Source: Sulfidibacter corallicola
GTDB taxonomy: Bacteria; Acidobacteriota; Holophagae; Acanthopleuribacterales; Acanthopleuribacteraceae
Direction: 5' to 3'
Assembly: GCF_017498545.1 (NCBI RefSeq)
Contig: NZ_CP071793.1
Location: forward strand, 7,868,256-7,932,255
DNA: 64,000 bases
Shown here: one piece after another, positions 17,833 through 25,971 of the stretch
Layout: the number at the start of each line of letters is the position of its first letter
Numbering within the stretch: the first letter of the stretch is position 1
The notes under the pieces: generated by a model
Seen by the model: only the letters and a program-made list of their open reading frames with translations
Told to the model about the DNA's origin: nothing
Databases searched by the model: none
Position numbers and translations under genes: made by a program

Positions 17833-19932
17833 ATGGTTCATCGATTAGTGCGTGACGCAACGTCACCAGATTACTCAACCGCCCTCGATCGCTATCCTCG
17901 TTCCGGAAGATCCACGTCGTTCTCAAGGGTACTGTTCCCGTTCCTGCTTTTGGTTGGATCCTTGGTTCCGGCCTTTGCGCAACCCTTTGAATTGGTCGTG
18001 GAACCGCGAAGCGTGGTTCAGGGCGATCAACCCATGACGCTGACCGCTCAGGCGGCCGACAGTCGCGAACTCGTTTCGATTCAGTGGATGGATTCGTTCA
18101 CTGGCGAAGTCCTCGGCGACGAGGCGACCATCACGCTGCAACCCGATTTCGAAATGACGACCCTGCTCCTGGTCGAGGCGCAAGACGCCAACGACAATCT
18201 CGGTCAGGGCATTGCCGTGATCGAAGTCGAGAATCCCAACGGGCCGGGATTGACGTTGTTCGTCGATCCACCCTACGTACTCCAGGGTGACGAGCCCATG
18301 ACCTTCAAGGCCGTGGTCATGCCCGAAGACGCCGAAGTCTCGTACGAATGGGTTCGCGACGACACCGGTGCGGTCGTGGGGAACGAGGCGGAAGTGACCC
18401 TCCAGCCCGAGTTCACCGAATGCACCACGGTCACGGTGACCGTGAGCGATGGCGAGGGGATCACCCTGTCCAGCTCGGCGTTCATCGACATCGAGGGCCA
18501 CAACGACATGTTGGAAGTCATGGTCGAACCGCCCTTCGTCGTGCAAGGTGACGAACCGATCGTGTTCGAAGCCGTGGCCCAGAGCGATGCGGCCATCGAG
18601 AGCTACAAGTGGGTTCGCGAAGACACCGGCGATGTGGTGGGCGAGACCGCACGTATCGAACTCCAGCCCGACTTCCGATTTCCCACCGGGATCAGCGTCG
18701 AGGTCAAGGACGCCGAAGGGCGCACCGGTTACGGTTTCGGCTTCGTCGAGGTCATGCCGCCCACGGACTTCATCGACGTCCACATCGATCCGCCGATGGT
18801 GGTGCAGGGCGAGGAAGACATGGTCTTCACCGCCGTCGTCAACCATGAGAAACCGATCGCGAGTTACGAATGGCGCCGCGACGACACGGGCGACGTCATC
18901 GGGGACGGCGAACAGGTCACGCTCGCTCCGGAATTCGAACGACCCACCGGCATCTCCCTGCTCGTCCGCGACGAGGACGGCGTCGAAGGCATGGCCTTCA
19001 GCACCATCTTCCTCGAAGATCCGGGTGGTTTCATCGATGTCTGGATCGATCCGCCCTTCGTGGTTCAATCCGACGAAACGATTCGTTTTACCGCGGTGGT
19101 GAACGACCGCGACGAAGAAGAACTCACCTACACTTGGACCAACGATTTGACCGGTGATGTGCTGGGCGACGAGGAGACCCTCGAGCTGGACCCCAATTTC
19201 ACCGAACCCACCCCGATTTCGCTGCAGGTCGAAAACGAGAGTGGCGACAGGGGATTCGCGATCGCCTTCATCGAACTCGAGGGCAATCCCAACGGCAATG
19301 CCCCCGTATTCATCGATCCGCCGGTACAGTTGCAGGGCGAAGAGACCATGCGTTTCGCCGCCGTGACCGCGCCCGCGATCGAAGTCGTGAGCTACACCTG
19401 GGAAGACCTGACCAACCGCGAAGTCCTGGGTGACGGTGCCACGCTGGAGCTGGCGCCCGAATTCGAATTCGACACCATCATCGGTCTGACGGTGGTCACT
19501 TCCGACGATCAGACCTACACCGCCGAAGCCCTGATTCTGGTCGATCCCGAGTTTCCTGGCGAACTGCCGGTATTCGTCGATCCGCCCGTCGTGCTTCAGG
19601 GCGTGGACGCCTTGAGCCTGACGGCGGTGGTCTTCGAGGAAACCGAAATCGCCGAGTACCGCTGGATCAACGAACTGACCGATGAGACCGTCGGCACCGA
19701 GCGGGTTCTGTCCTTCGACGAGCCCCTGGCCGAAACCACGCCGTTTCGCGTCGAAGTGCGCGCCGAGGACGGCCGCAGCGGCGAGAGCTTCGCGTTGGTG
19801 TTGGTCTACGAAGGCGGGCACGACCCCAATGGCGACGGACACAACGACATGGACGACCTCTTGACCCAGTTACCCCAATGGAGCATCCAGGCGGCCGATG
19901 TCCTGGACCTGCTCACCATCCGTACCCGTTGA
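17833..19932 (+). CDS. Secreted seven-repeat Ig-like protein with dockerin-like C-terminus
   Basis: 699 residues with a signal peptide (VLFPFLLLVGSLVPAFAQ) ending near residue 51. The mature part is seven repeats of about 85-90 residues, each opening with a line like LFVDPPYVLQGDEPMTFKAV or VHIDPPMVVQGEEDMVFTAV, then YEWxxDDTG and VxLxPEF. This looks like an Ig/PKD-like beta sandwich, very acidic, and may bind Ca. The C-terminus DPNGDGHNDMDDLLTQLP...VLDLLTIR matches the tail of the divergent neighbour at 14.0-16.7 kb. The ATG at 17833 is preferred over upstream in-frame codons because AAAGG precedes it and the signal then sits properly. An adhesin or matrix role is inference. Confidence 0.78.
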   Translation: MVHRLVRDATSPDYSTALDRYPRSGRSTSFSRVLFPFLLLVGSLVPAFAQPFELVVEPRSVVQGDQPMTLTAQAADSRELVSIQWMDSFTGEVLGDEATITLQPDFEMTTLLLVEAQDANDNLGQGIAVIEVENPNGPGLTLFVDPPYVLQGDEPMTFKAVVMPEDAEVSYEWVRDDTGAVVGNEAEVTLQPEFTECTTVTVTVSDGEGITLSSSAFIDIEGHNDMLEVMVEPPFVVQGDEPIVFEAVAQSDAAIESYKWVREDTGDVVGETARIELQPDFRFPTGISVEVKDAEGRTGYGFGFVEVMPPTDFIDVHIDPPMVVQGEEDMVFTAVVNHEKPIASYEWRRDDTGDVIGDGEQVTLAPEFERPTGISLLVRDEDGVEGMAFSTIFLEDPGGFIDVWIDPPFVVQSDETIRFTAVVNDRDEEELTYTWTNDLTGDVLGDEETLELDPNFTEPTPISLQVENESGDRGFAIAFIELEGNPNGNAPVFIDPPVQLQGEETMRFAAVTAPAIEVVSYTWEDLTNREVLGDGATLELAPEFEFDTIIGLTVVTSDDQTYTAEALILVDPEFPGELPVFVDPPVVLQGVDALSLTAVVFEETEIAEYRWINELTDETVGTERVLSFDEPLAETTPFRVEVRAEDGRSGESFALVLVYEGGHDPNGDGHNDMDDLLTQLPQWSIQAADVLDLLTIRTR

Positions 19933-20097
19933 CTCTTTCCACAAAGCAATCGCAAGCAAGCAGACGGTGTAAAGCCCGAGGTGCGTGTTCCAGCCGAATC
20001 GCTCGCCTCGGGTAGAAGCCGAAGCAGCTCCAACAGACGGGGCTCGGGGACGTCGTAGCAAGCCGGCCTCTTCGACCCGGATGTTATTCCCACCAAC

Positions 20098-20129
20098 GGC
20101 CGGCGTGGCGACACGCCGGCCATTTTTTT
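20098..20129 (+). terminator. Rho-independent terminator
   Basis: GGCCGGCGTG-GCGA-CACGCCGGCC (20098-20121), a perfect 10-bp stem with a GNRA loop, is followed by A and seven T (20123-20129). It lies 165 bases beyond the seven-repeat protein gene. Confidence 0.9.
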
Positions 20130-20361
20130 GCGTCCGCATATCTCGTTAGATGTCGTCGCGAGAGGCTGAAAGCCTCTGTCCATTCAAGGCTTGCCTCCGA
20201 GAAAAACCGGAGGTGTACCGGGATGCTACGTCGAGGATGTCGACGGGTGGGCCCGGTCAGGGCAAACGTCGTCGCGGCGCTGGTCGTCATCTTCGTAACG
20301 GGAAATTCACGAGAAACGCGAGTTGGCACCCATCCAGAAAGAGTGGTTTTTTGAAAGGGAT

Positions 20362-20390
20362 GTGCGGCGGGTCGCCGCACCTACCTGGTC
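20362..20390 (-). repeat. CTACC-flanked hairpin repeat with GTGCGGCG arms
   Basis: GTGCGGCG-GGT-CGCCGCAC followed by CTACCTGGTC. This is another fully paired variant of the stem with the constant CTACC flank. Confidence 0.7.
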
Positions 20391-20568
20391 ATACCGGCCG
20401 TGCACGAGGCCCCACTTTCACTGCCGGGCTCCCTGGCTGGCTCGCTTCTGGTCGTTTCTCGTTAGAAGTCAAGCTGGGCGCCCGCTCCGTTTGTTCGTGG
20501 CTCTCTCGAAACAAAGTGGTGCTATCGACTGGAGATTGGTCTTGCCGGCGTCAAAACAAAATCAAAAA

Positions 20569-20700
20569 ACCAGGAAAAGAACCTCGCAGTTTGCAGCCCG
20601 CAGATGCTTCTTTCCTGGCTTCCAATATTCATGGGTTCCTGGTTCGTTCTTCCGACAAATGACCCATGACCCTTCGCTGAAATCGGTTAAGTGTTTCTCT
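20569..20700 (+). repeat. 'ccaggaaaag / tttcctgg' dispersed repeat
   Basis: It shares ACCAGGAAAAG, TTTCCTGGCTTCC, TTCATGGGTTCCTG and GACCCATG blocks with 25092-25215; shorter relatives are at 26651-26700 and 38627-38735. CCAGGAAA and TTTCCTGG form inverted arms. Confidence 0.6.
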
Positions 20701-20904
20701 CTCGAAATCAAGCTGGGCGCCCGCCCCGTTTGTCCGGGGCTCACGTGAAATCCAGTGGTCGGTGTGCCGGTGGTTCGGCCTTCCGACCACCGGCAATCCA
20801 TGGCTGGGCAATCCGTGGTCCGACATACCGGCGCTCGGCCCTAGCGACGACTTTGTACTCATCACAAGCACCCTGCCGCGACTTGAGGCCCGATACCCGA
20901 TAAG

Positions 20905-20963
20905 GCACCCATCCAGGCGAACTGACAGGGCCCGTTTCCCTGTGTCCGGTCCTGGATGGGCAC
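20905..20963 (-). repeat. GGATGGGCAC inverted repeat at the SulP 3' end
   Basis: CCCATCCAGG (20908-20917) pairs with CCTGGATGGG (20951-20960), and an inner ACAGGG/CCCTGT stem lies between them. The position directly after the SulP gene suggests a transcript-end structure. Relatives are at 48627-48684 and 57416-57466. Confidence 0.65.
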
Positions 20964-20966
20964 GAA

Positions 20967-22355
20967 TCAGTCTTCGGCGCCCATCGCTCCGGTTTCTTCC
21001 ACCGGTTTGAGGTCGCGGATGTGCCAGAACCGCTTGCCGATCATGAACAGGACCGAGAAGCCGATGACCGCGGCGTTCAGGTTGTAGACCACCGTCACCA
21101 GGGTGGTGCCGATGATGAAGGCCATCTCCAGGTGCGTGACGTGGATCGGATCCTGGTAACGCGTCTTGATGTAGGTGTGCAGTCCTTCGTGGCGCTTCTT
21201 GGCGCGTTCACGGGCATACAACCATACCGGCAGCCAATCGAACACGTCGTAGCCGACCTTGATCAGCAGGCCTGCGAACACCGCCTGGGGGATCAGCTTG
21301 ACGTAGTTCTGGAACAACATCATTTCGATCAGCACGAACACGCCGACCATGATGCCCGCCAGGCGCAGGGTGGCGTTCTCCTTGAGGATCAGGACCGAGC
21401 GAATCGTGGCCTGGGCACCGGGGATGCCGGCCAGGAAACCCGTGACCAAGTTGGCCGCGCCCTGCGCCACCAATTCTTTGTTTTGTCCGGTCTGCTCGTC
21501 CGTCATCTTGTCGATGACCAGCGATGTCAGCAGGCTGTCGAGGTAGGCCAACAGCGCCAATTGCAAGGCGAACGGCATGACCGCCATCAGCAGGTCCGGC
21601 GCCCAGGAGGTGGGGAATTGGGCGGCCAGCAGGTCCTTGAAGTCGCCGAAGGACGAGAGTGTCGCCTCCAGGTGGACGCGTTCGATGTCCCATCCGGCCA
21701 GGTGAACCAACGCGCTCATGCCCACGATCGTGATCAGGGTCGCCGGGAAAAAACGGTGCTTGTCGCCCAACCAGCGGCGCAGCTTGATGGGCAGGATGAA
21801 CAACAGCAGCAGGGTGCATATTGCGACGACGGTGTTCAGCAGGACGGGACCTTCGTAGGCCTTGGCGCCGCCGATACCGAAAATCTTGCGGATTTGGTCC
21901 ATCCAAATCAGGATGGCGATGCCGTTCATGAATCCCGAGATCACGACTTTCGGGACCAGGGCGATGAACCGACCCAACCGGACGATCCCGGCGACGATCA
22001 GGATCAAGCCGGTCATGATGATGGCGAGGTTGATGAAGTGGTCGGCCGTGACGCCGGGCCACCGTGAGTAATCTTGTTGGCTCGCGGCTGTGACCACGAT
22101 CAGGGTTACCGCGGTCATCGGGGCCGTGGGCCCCGAACACTGGATGCGTGTGCCGCCGAGCAGTGCCGTAATGAAGGCGATGACCCCCGCCGAGATGATG
22201 CCCGCGTAGGCTCCACGCCCGGAAAGGACACCGAACGCCGCCCCGAGACTAATGGCGACGAAGCTGACCGTTAATCCGGCCACCACGTTTTGAACGATTT
22301 CGGCTCCGTTGAAACCGGGCTTTTCGAGCTGGGTTCTTCCATTGTTCTGTGTCAT
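20967..22355 (-). CDS. SulP-family inorganic anion transporter, no STAS domain
   Basis: A 462-residue inner-membrane protein with about 10-12 hydrophobic helices, of the SulP/SLC26 family (sulfate, bicarbonate or similar anions). Family signals are GLTVSFVAISLGAAFG near the N-terminus, GGTRIQCSGPTAPMTAVT (the SulP substrate-site region), GFMNGIAILIWMDQIRK and ELVAQGAANLVTGFLAGIPG. It ends with a short cytoplasmic tail (WHIRDLKPVEE) and has no STAS domain, unlike most members, which are 550-650 residues long. The substrate cannot be told. AGGGA lies about ten bases before the ATG. The gene stands alone between repeat-rich stretches. Confidence 0.88.
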   Translation of the reverse strand: MTQNNGRTQLEKPGFNGAEIVQNVVAGLTVSFVAISLGAAFGVLSGRGAYAGIISAGVIAFITALLGGTRIQCSGPTAPMTAVTLIVVTAASQQDYSRWPGVTADHFINLAIIMTGLILIVAGIVRLGRFIALVPKVVISGFMNGIAILIWMDQIRKIFGIGGAKAYEGPVLLNTVVAICTLLLLFILPIKLRRWLGDKHRFFPATLITIVGMSALVHLAGWDIERVHLEATLSSFGDFKDLLAAQFPTSWAPDLLMAVMPFALQLALLAYLDSLLTSLVIDKMTDEQTGQNKELVAQGAANLVTGFLAGIPGAQATIRSVLILKENATLRLAGIMVGVFVLIEMMLFQNYVKLIPQAVFAGLLIKVGYDVFDWLPVWLYARERAKKRHEGLHTYIKTRYQDPIHVTHLEMAFIIGTTLVTVVYNLNAAVIGFSVLFMIGKRFWHIRDLKPVEETGAMGAED

Positions 22356-22822
22356 ATGAATGCATTCCCTCCGAGGGTTGAAAAAAACCCAAGATTTATA
22401 TCACGGAGCCCAGCCCCGAACGGAAGGGGGAAATGCAAGTATTTACAGATAATTCACAAAAAATCTTGTGGTTTTGCGTGGTTTGTGTTAGCGGTTTTTG
22501 GAGTGGTTTGGTCAAAGGGGGTCCGCTGCTCCGTTTTCAAGATGGGTAATCTAGCGTGTTACGGTTTTCTGTCGGTCCGTTTTGGGTCGTCATCGATCCA
22601 TCTCTCGTAAGAAGGGCACCGAAGCGTTTCTCGCCGAATCTACGCCTCCGCCACCCGAGACCCCGATTCGACGCGATCTTCGCCTTCGCCAGCGTTCGAA
22701 TCACGGGTAACTCGCGTCGGGGTCGGGAAACCTCGAAATCTTGTCCAGGACAAGCGGCGCCGGTGTTTTGACTGTGTTCATTTCAAACAAAAGAGCTCGG
22801 AGTGCCCGAATGCCGAAAGATG

Positions 22823-22884
22823 CGTCGTGCACGGCCGGTATGGCCCGGTAGGTTCAGCAGGGGCGGTAAGCCCGCCGGCTGAAC
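22823..22884 (+). repeat. CTACC-flanked hairpin repeat with insert
   Basis: CGTCGTGC is interrupted by ACGGCCGGTATGG before CCCGGTAG, then GTTCAGC and GCTGAAC arms enclose the GGGCGG/CCCGCC inner stem. Compared with 2761-2808 the flank carries a 13-14-bp insertion. Confidence 0.7.
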
Positions 22885-23084
22885 ATTTCGAAGTGATCCA
22901 TGCGAGGAGTTCCCGCAGGCATTGAAGGCCGGGATTGCAGTAGGTTGGCCGGCCCGGCCGACTTCTCGAAGCGGCCCAGGCTTCGAAAGATCGAGTGGTA
23001 AAAGAGCGAAGCAGATAAGTCGATCCTCTAGATCTCTCGATAATCAATTTCGACCTGTGCTAGGTCGCTTCGATTGGTCGAGCA

Positions 23085-23126
23085 GGGCCGGTAAGGCAGG
23101 GCCGGTAAGGCAGGGCCGGTAAGGCT
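23085..23126 (+). repeat. 14-bp tandem repeat, three units
   Basis: GGGCCGGTAAGGCA occurs at 23085 and 23099, with a third, partly diverged unit from 23113. It sits where related blocks carry a hairpin loop, so it looks like local slippage. Confidence 0.8.
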
Positions 23127-23225
23127 TTACGTCTCTTACGCGCATGCGGGCTCCTGAGCTGGCTCACTTCGTGTTGTTTCTTTCCCGAAATCAAGCTGAG
23201 CACCCGCCCCGTTTGTTCGTGGCTT

Positions 23226-24413
23226 TCAAGCACCACCTGAAGATGTGTCGGTGACCAAGTCGGGATTGAGGGTGATTTCCAGGAAAAGCAGTACGATGCC
23301 TTCGGGTGGTGCCTGGAACCCCGGAAGTTCTTTGTTCAGATGCGCAATCAGATCCGGATTGGCCACGAATCCAATCAGCCGATCCTTTGTTTGGCCACAG
23401 AGCCCTTCCACGATCAACGGCTGGTGGGGATCCGGTTTTGATCCGAGTAGCTTGAATTCCGGAAGTTGAACCATCGTTTTACTTTCGGGCAGGATGACTC
23501 CTGGCACGAACCTGCGCTGTGCCATATCGGATTGATAGAAAAACGTCTTCCCCTCGAAAGCGAAGATCATCTCGAACCGATTCATTTTTTGAATCTCTGC
23601 TTCGAATTCCTTTCGATCTCGATGGGGGTGTTTGCCAGCCAGAGCGTCGAAATCGATGGCCGATTCTCGGAACGTCAGCGTCTCTTGTGGGGTTCCGTCC
23701 CGCGTATAGGTGGTGAGTTCCAGACCGAAAGGGCTGGCGAGATAAAGTCGGTCGTGGTGGCTGGTCATCATGCGCTTTGGATAAAAACCCAGTATCTCCA
23801 GGCGAGAGTCGAAGGGGTGGAACCTATTTTGTACTTCGAGGTCCGGGTTGAGAGCGACGACACCCTCGCTTGTCCGACGTGATGAGGAGTAGATGTAGAT
23901 GGAATCCTTGTGCGCATGGATTTGGTAGCAGTTTCGGCGCTCGTCCGGGGCCAGGAATAATTTCGATGCGCGAAAGGTGCCGTTGGGATCGTAGGCGTGG
24001 ATGCCAGCGACATCCAGGATGTAGATGTTTCCTTGGCCGTCGAGAGCTACATCGCGGGCATCGACGTATTCACCAGGTCCGTTCCCATCTCTACCTACGG
24101 ACCCAAGGAAGGATCCGTCCGCAGTGTACCGATACACTTTTTTGGCGATACTGAAGTCGCCAACGACCAGGCTCCCATCGAGGGGGGAGACGTGAATTTG
24201 GTCCACGGTGGCCAGGCCGTCGGGCACTTCGTCAAGGAACACGGCGTGGGTAAGACGAATCACCTCATCTTGTGTTGCAGGGGTGGACAGGATGCGTGTT
24301 CCGGTAGTGTTGGTTTTGCCGATCCGTTGGTAGTTCGGACCAGTTGAATTACAGGCGATTATTCCGAATAGAGAGAACGCAAGGAGGATGATGTGGGTGA
24401 TCTGGCTATTCAT
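23226..24413 (-). CDS. Six-bladed beta-propeller lipoprotein, second copy
   Basis: A 395-residue lipoprotein with signal MNSQITHIILLAFSLFGIIAC (lipobox ending IIAC). Blade motifs are VGDFSIAKKVYRYTADGSF, GSVGRDGNGPGEYVDARDVA and LDGQGNIYILDVAGIHAYDP, as in NHL/6-bladed-propeller proteins. Like the propeller at 7.6-8.9 kb it is probably a ligand-binding surface protein, not an enzyme. I moved the start from the longest frame (24467) to 24413, where GAGGAA precedes the ATG and the lipoprotein signal begins. It lies 47 bases downstream of a small secreted Cys-rich peptide gene on the same strand, with a strong stem-loop between them. Codon use is less GC-biased than in most neighbours. Confidence 0.82.
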   Translation of the reverse strand: MNSQITHIILLAFSLFGIIACNSTGPNYQRIGKTNTTGTRILSTPATQDEVIRLTHAVFLDEVPDGLATVDQIHVSPLDGSLVVGDFSIAKKVYRYTADGSFLGSVGRDGNGPGEYVDARDVALDGQGNIYILDVAGIHAYDPNGTFRASKLFLAPDERRNCYQIHAHKDSIYIYSSSRRTSEGVVALNPDLEVQNRFHPFDSRLEILGFYPKRMMTSHHDRLYLASPFGLELTTYTRDGTPQETLTFRESAIDFDALAGKHPHRDRKEFEAEIQKMNRFEMIFAFEGKTFFYQSDMAQRRFVPGVILPESKTMVQLPEFKLLGSKPDPHQPLIVEGLCGQTKDRLIGFVANPDLIAHLNKELPGFQAPPEGIVLLFLEITLNPDLVTDTSSGGA

Positions 24414-24426
24414 TGGTTCCTCGGAG

Positions 24427-24450
24427 ACCCCTCTCACGGGGGAGAGGGGT
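24427..24450 (-). terminator. Stem-loop between peptide and propeller genes
   Basis: ACCCCTCTC (24427-24435) pairs perfectly with GAGAGGGGT (24442-24450) around a six-base loop. It fills the 47-base gap between the peptide stop codon and the propeller start. With no U-tract it is more likely an RNA-stabilising or partial-termination element that would favour the upstream peptide. Confidence 0.65.
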
Positions 24451-24460
24451 TGGTTGGGTT

Positions 24461-24676
24461 CTAGCAACGTGAGGGATTACAGTCGTCATAGTCGAATTCG
24501 ATATTGAGTCGGCATTCGATTCGGTAACTCATGTCATCTGGATAGTTACACCACTCCCATACAGGCTCCAGCCCCATACATATGGGGGCAGGCCAGAAGG
24601 GCGGGCAACGCAGTGCCATTACTGGCGCACCGATGAGCGTGAGGCCCAAACCAAGGACTAGAATACATTTTTTCAT
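24461..24676 (-). CDS. Small secreted Cys-rich peptide, second
   Basis: A 71-residue precursor. MKKCILVLGLGLTLIGAPVMA is a typical Sec signal cleaved after VMA. The mature part of about 50 residues has six cysteines (LRCP, PICM, EWCN, IECR, DDCN and a C-terminal SRC), so up to three disulfides, and is acidic and Trp/Pro-rich. AAAGGAAC lies before the ATG at 24676; a longer in-frame start at 24724 lacks such a site. I know no family. It shares with the peptide at 9422-9634 the size, the MKK signal start, the Cys content and a neighbouring propeller lipoprotein, but the mature sequences do not align. Confidence 0.75.
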   Translation of the reverse strand: MKKCILVLGLGLTLIGAPVMALRCPPFWPAPICMGLEPVWEWCNYPDDMSYRIECRLNIEFDYDDCNPSRC

Positions 24677-24819
24677 AGCTGTTCCTTTCGCGGTCGAAAC
24701 GGAAAGACGCATCGACCTGCACATTAGCGGGCCCTCGAGAAAGGGCCGTTATGTCTTGAATGGCGGGAACGAAAATGAAAATGAATCAAGAATTTGGTGA
24801 AATTTGCCTGGTGGTGTGA

Positions 24820-25005
24820 GCCTCCTTCGGCAATCGTACGAAGGGCGGGTTCGGAGAACGTGCCTCGGCCGAGCACCCGAATCGCCACGATGACACCCAC
24901 CAGCGATTTCGCCGTGGTTTCGGGATTCAGTGCAGTGGGAAAATCGCCGCGCGCCTGACCGACCTCCACGCAGCGACGCAGAAATGCCTGCTTGGGAGTG
25001 AAGCG
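24820..25005 (-). pseudogene. Remnant of a TetR-family regulator (C-terminal part)
   Basis: The reading frame gives about 62 residues that look like the ligand-domain end of a TetR/AcrR repressor: AFLRRCVEVGQARGDF, LNPETTAKSLVGVIVAIRVL and EPALRTIAEGG. No helix-turn-helix half is present. Upstream the frame runs into repeat sequence, and downstream the similarity stops after EGG. The fragment is too short to be functional and is best read as a decayed gene whose front half was lost to repeat insertion or deletion. Confidence 0.65.
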
Positions 25006-25091
25006 GCGATCTCTCTTGAAACGAAGTGGTGCATTCAACCTGAGATGGGTCTTGCCGTCGTCAAATCTTGATCAGGAAGACAAGAACGATG

Positions 25092-25215
25092 GAAACCAGG
25101 AAAAGCAGAACCATGATTTGACACCAAAGCGGATCCTTTCCTGGTTTCCGATGTTCATGGGTTCCTGCTAAATTTTTTGGATGAACGACCCATGGCCCTT
25201 CGCCTGAAACCAGAT
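25092..25215 (+). repeat. 'ccaggaaaag / tttcctgg' dispersed repeat
   Basis: Best match to 20569-20700: shared ACCAGGAAAAG, TTTCCTGGTTTCC, TTCATGGGTTCCTG and GACCCATG blocks in the same order. Confidence 0.6.
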
Positions 25216-25572
25216 GTGCCATTGGTGGCCGGCATTCCGTGGTCCGGCACACCGGCCACCGGCCTGGGCGGCGACTGTGTGCCACAAGAATCCCTTGATA
25301 ATGTTGTTCAGGGATCAATGGATTGGCCCGAGTGGCGAGGCGTATGGCGTTACCGGCCACGTATGGCACCTTTCTCGGGAGGTGGATGTCCTACGGCTCC
25401 TGACTGGTGGGCAATCGTCGAATACGACCTCGACTGTTTTAATTGAGCCGCGATCGAGGCGAATTGCGCTTATTGGAGTAGGGGCTCGACCCAGTGACCA
25501 CTGGCCGGGGACGGTCACCACCACAGGAGGCTGCGCGTCGGGTCCCTTTCAAGTAGGGGAAAGGAAGTGATA

Positions 25573-25923
25573 TTGACAAACCCATATGAGCCTCCGGCCC
25601 TTCCGGAGGTACAGGAATCGAGATCGATATCGGATTGGATCAAAGACTCGATTCTGGTGCTGGAAGCGATTACGCTTCTGGTTTTGCTTCTCTGTTTAGC
25701 CGTGATTGATTTTGATGATGGGGTAACACTTTCTACGAGTGACTTCTTGATTCTTGTGCCAAGCGTAATTCTAGGTCTTTTCGTTTTGCAAGCGGTTTGG
25801 ATCAAGTCGCCGTGGTCTAATCGGCAGCTCGCTCTGGATAAGGAGGTCTGTCTTCCTCATGAGGTAACAGCGAATGGGGGATTCTCCGGCTGCCTTGATC
25901 GACGAAGGAAAAGGGGCGTTTGA
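25573..25923 (+). CDS. Small two-helix membrane protein, NPYEPP type
   Basis: 116 residues. The TTG start at 25573 has AAAGGAA seven bases upstream and gives MTNPYEPPALPEV; an N-terminal NPY.PP stretch is common in small membrane proteins of Planctomycetes and relatives, which supports this start over the GTG at 25567. Two membrane helices follow, ITLLVLLLCLAVI and FLILVPSVILGLFVLQAV, joined by a short acidic loop. The C-terminal third is hydrophilic. Function unknown. Codon use is less GC-rich than in neighbours, and the gene is flanked by repeats on both sides, which hints at acquired DNA. Confidence 0.6.
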   Translation: MTNPYEPPALPEVQESRSISDWIKDSILVLEAITLLVLLLCLAVIDFDDGVTLSTSDFLILVPSVILGLFVLQAVWIKSPWSNRQLALDKEVCLPHEVTANGGFSGCLDRRRKRGV

Positions 25924-25971
25924 TGAAGCTTCCTGCTGATAAGCACGATATTCAGGGGGTTAAGGATTCCG

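Larger units (their letters stand above)
20130..20966. repeat. Gene-free repeat block downstream of the SulP gene
   Basis: No supported gene. It contains a CTACC-flanked hairpin (20362-20390), a CATACCGGCCGT insert (20390-20401), a copy of the 'ccaggaaaag...tttcctgg' repeat (20569-20700), a CCGGTGG/CCACCGG hairpin near 20770-20800 and a GGATGGGCAC inverted repeat (20905-20963) that ends three bases before the SulP stop codon. Confidence 0.7.
22356..23225. repeat. Gene-free block with AT-rich and repeat parts
   Basis: 22440-22600 is AT-rich and may hold the SulP promoter (a TATAAA on the minus strand near 22390-22400, -35 not clear). From 22800 to 23125 lies a block homologous to 2745-3250, with one hairpin repeat and a 14-bp tandem repeat. 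No gene is supported. Confidence 0.65.
24677..25572. other. Gene-poor stretch with TetR remnant and repeats
   Basis: Apart from a TetR C-terminal fragment (24820-25005), it holds a copy of the 'ccaggaaaag' repeat (25092-25215), a perfect hairpin GGTGGCCGG/CCGGCCACC (about 25224-25263) and a fragment of the ~205-bp repeat ('cggcctgggcggcgact', from 25260). From 25300 to 25560 I see nothing recognisable. Confidence 0.55.
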
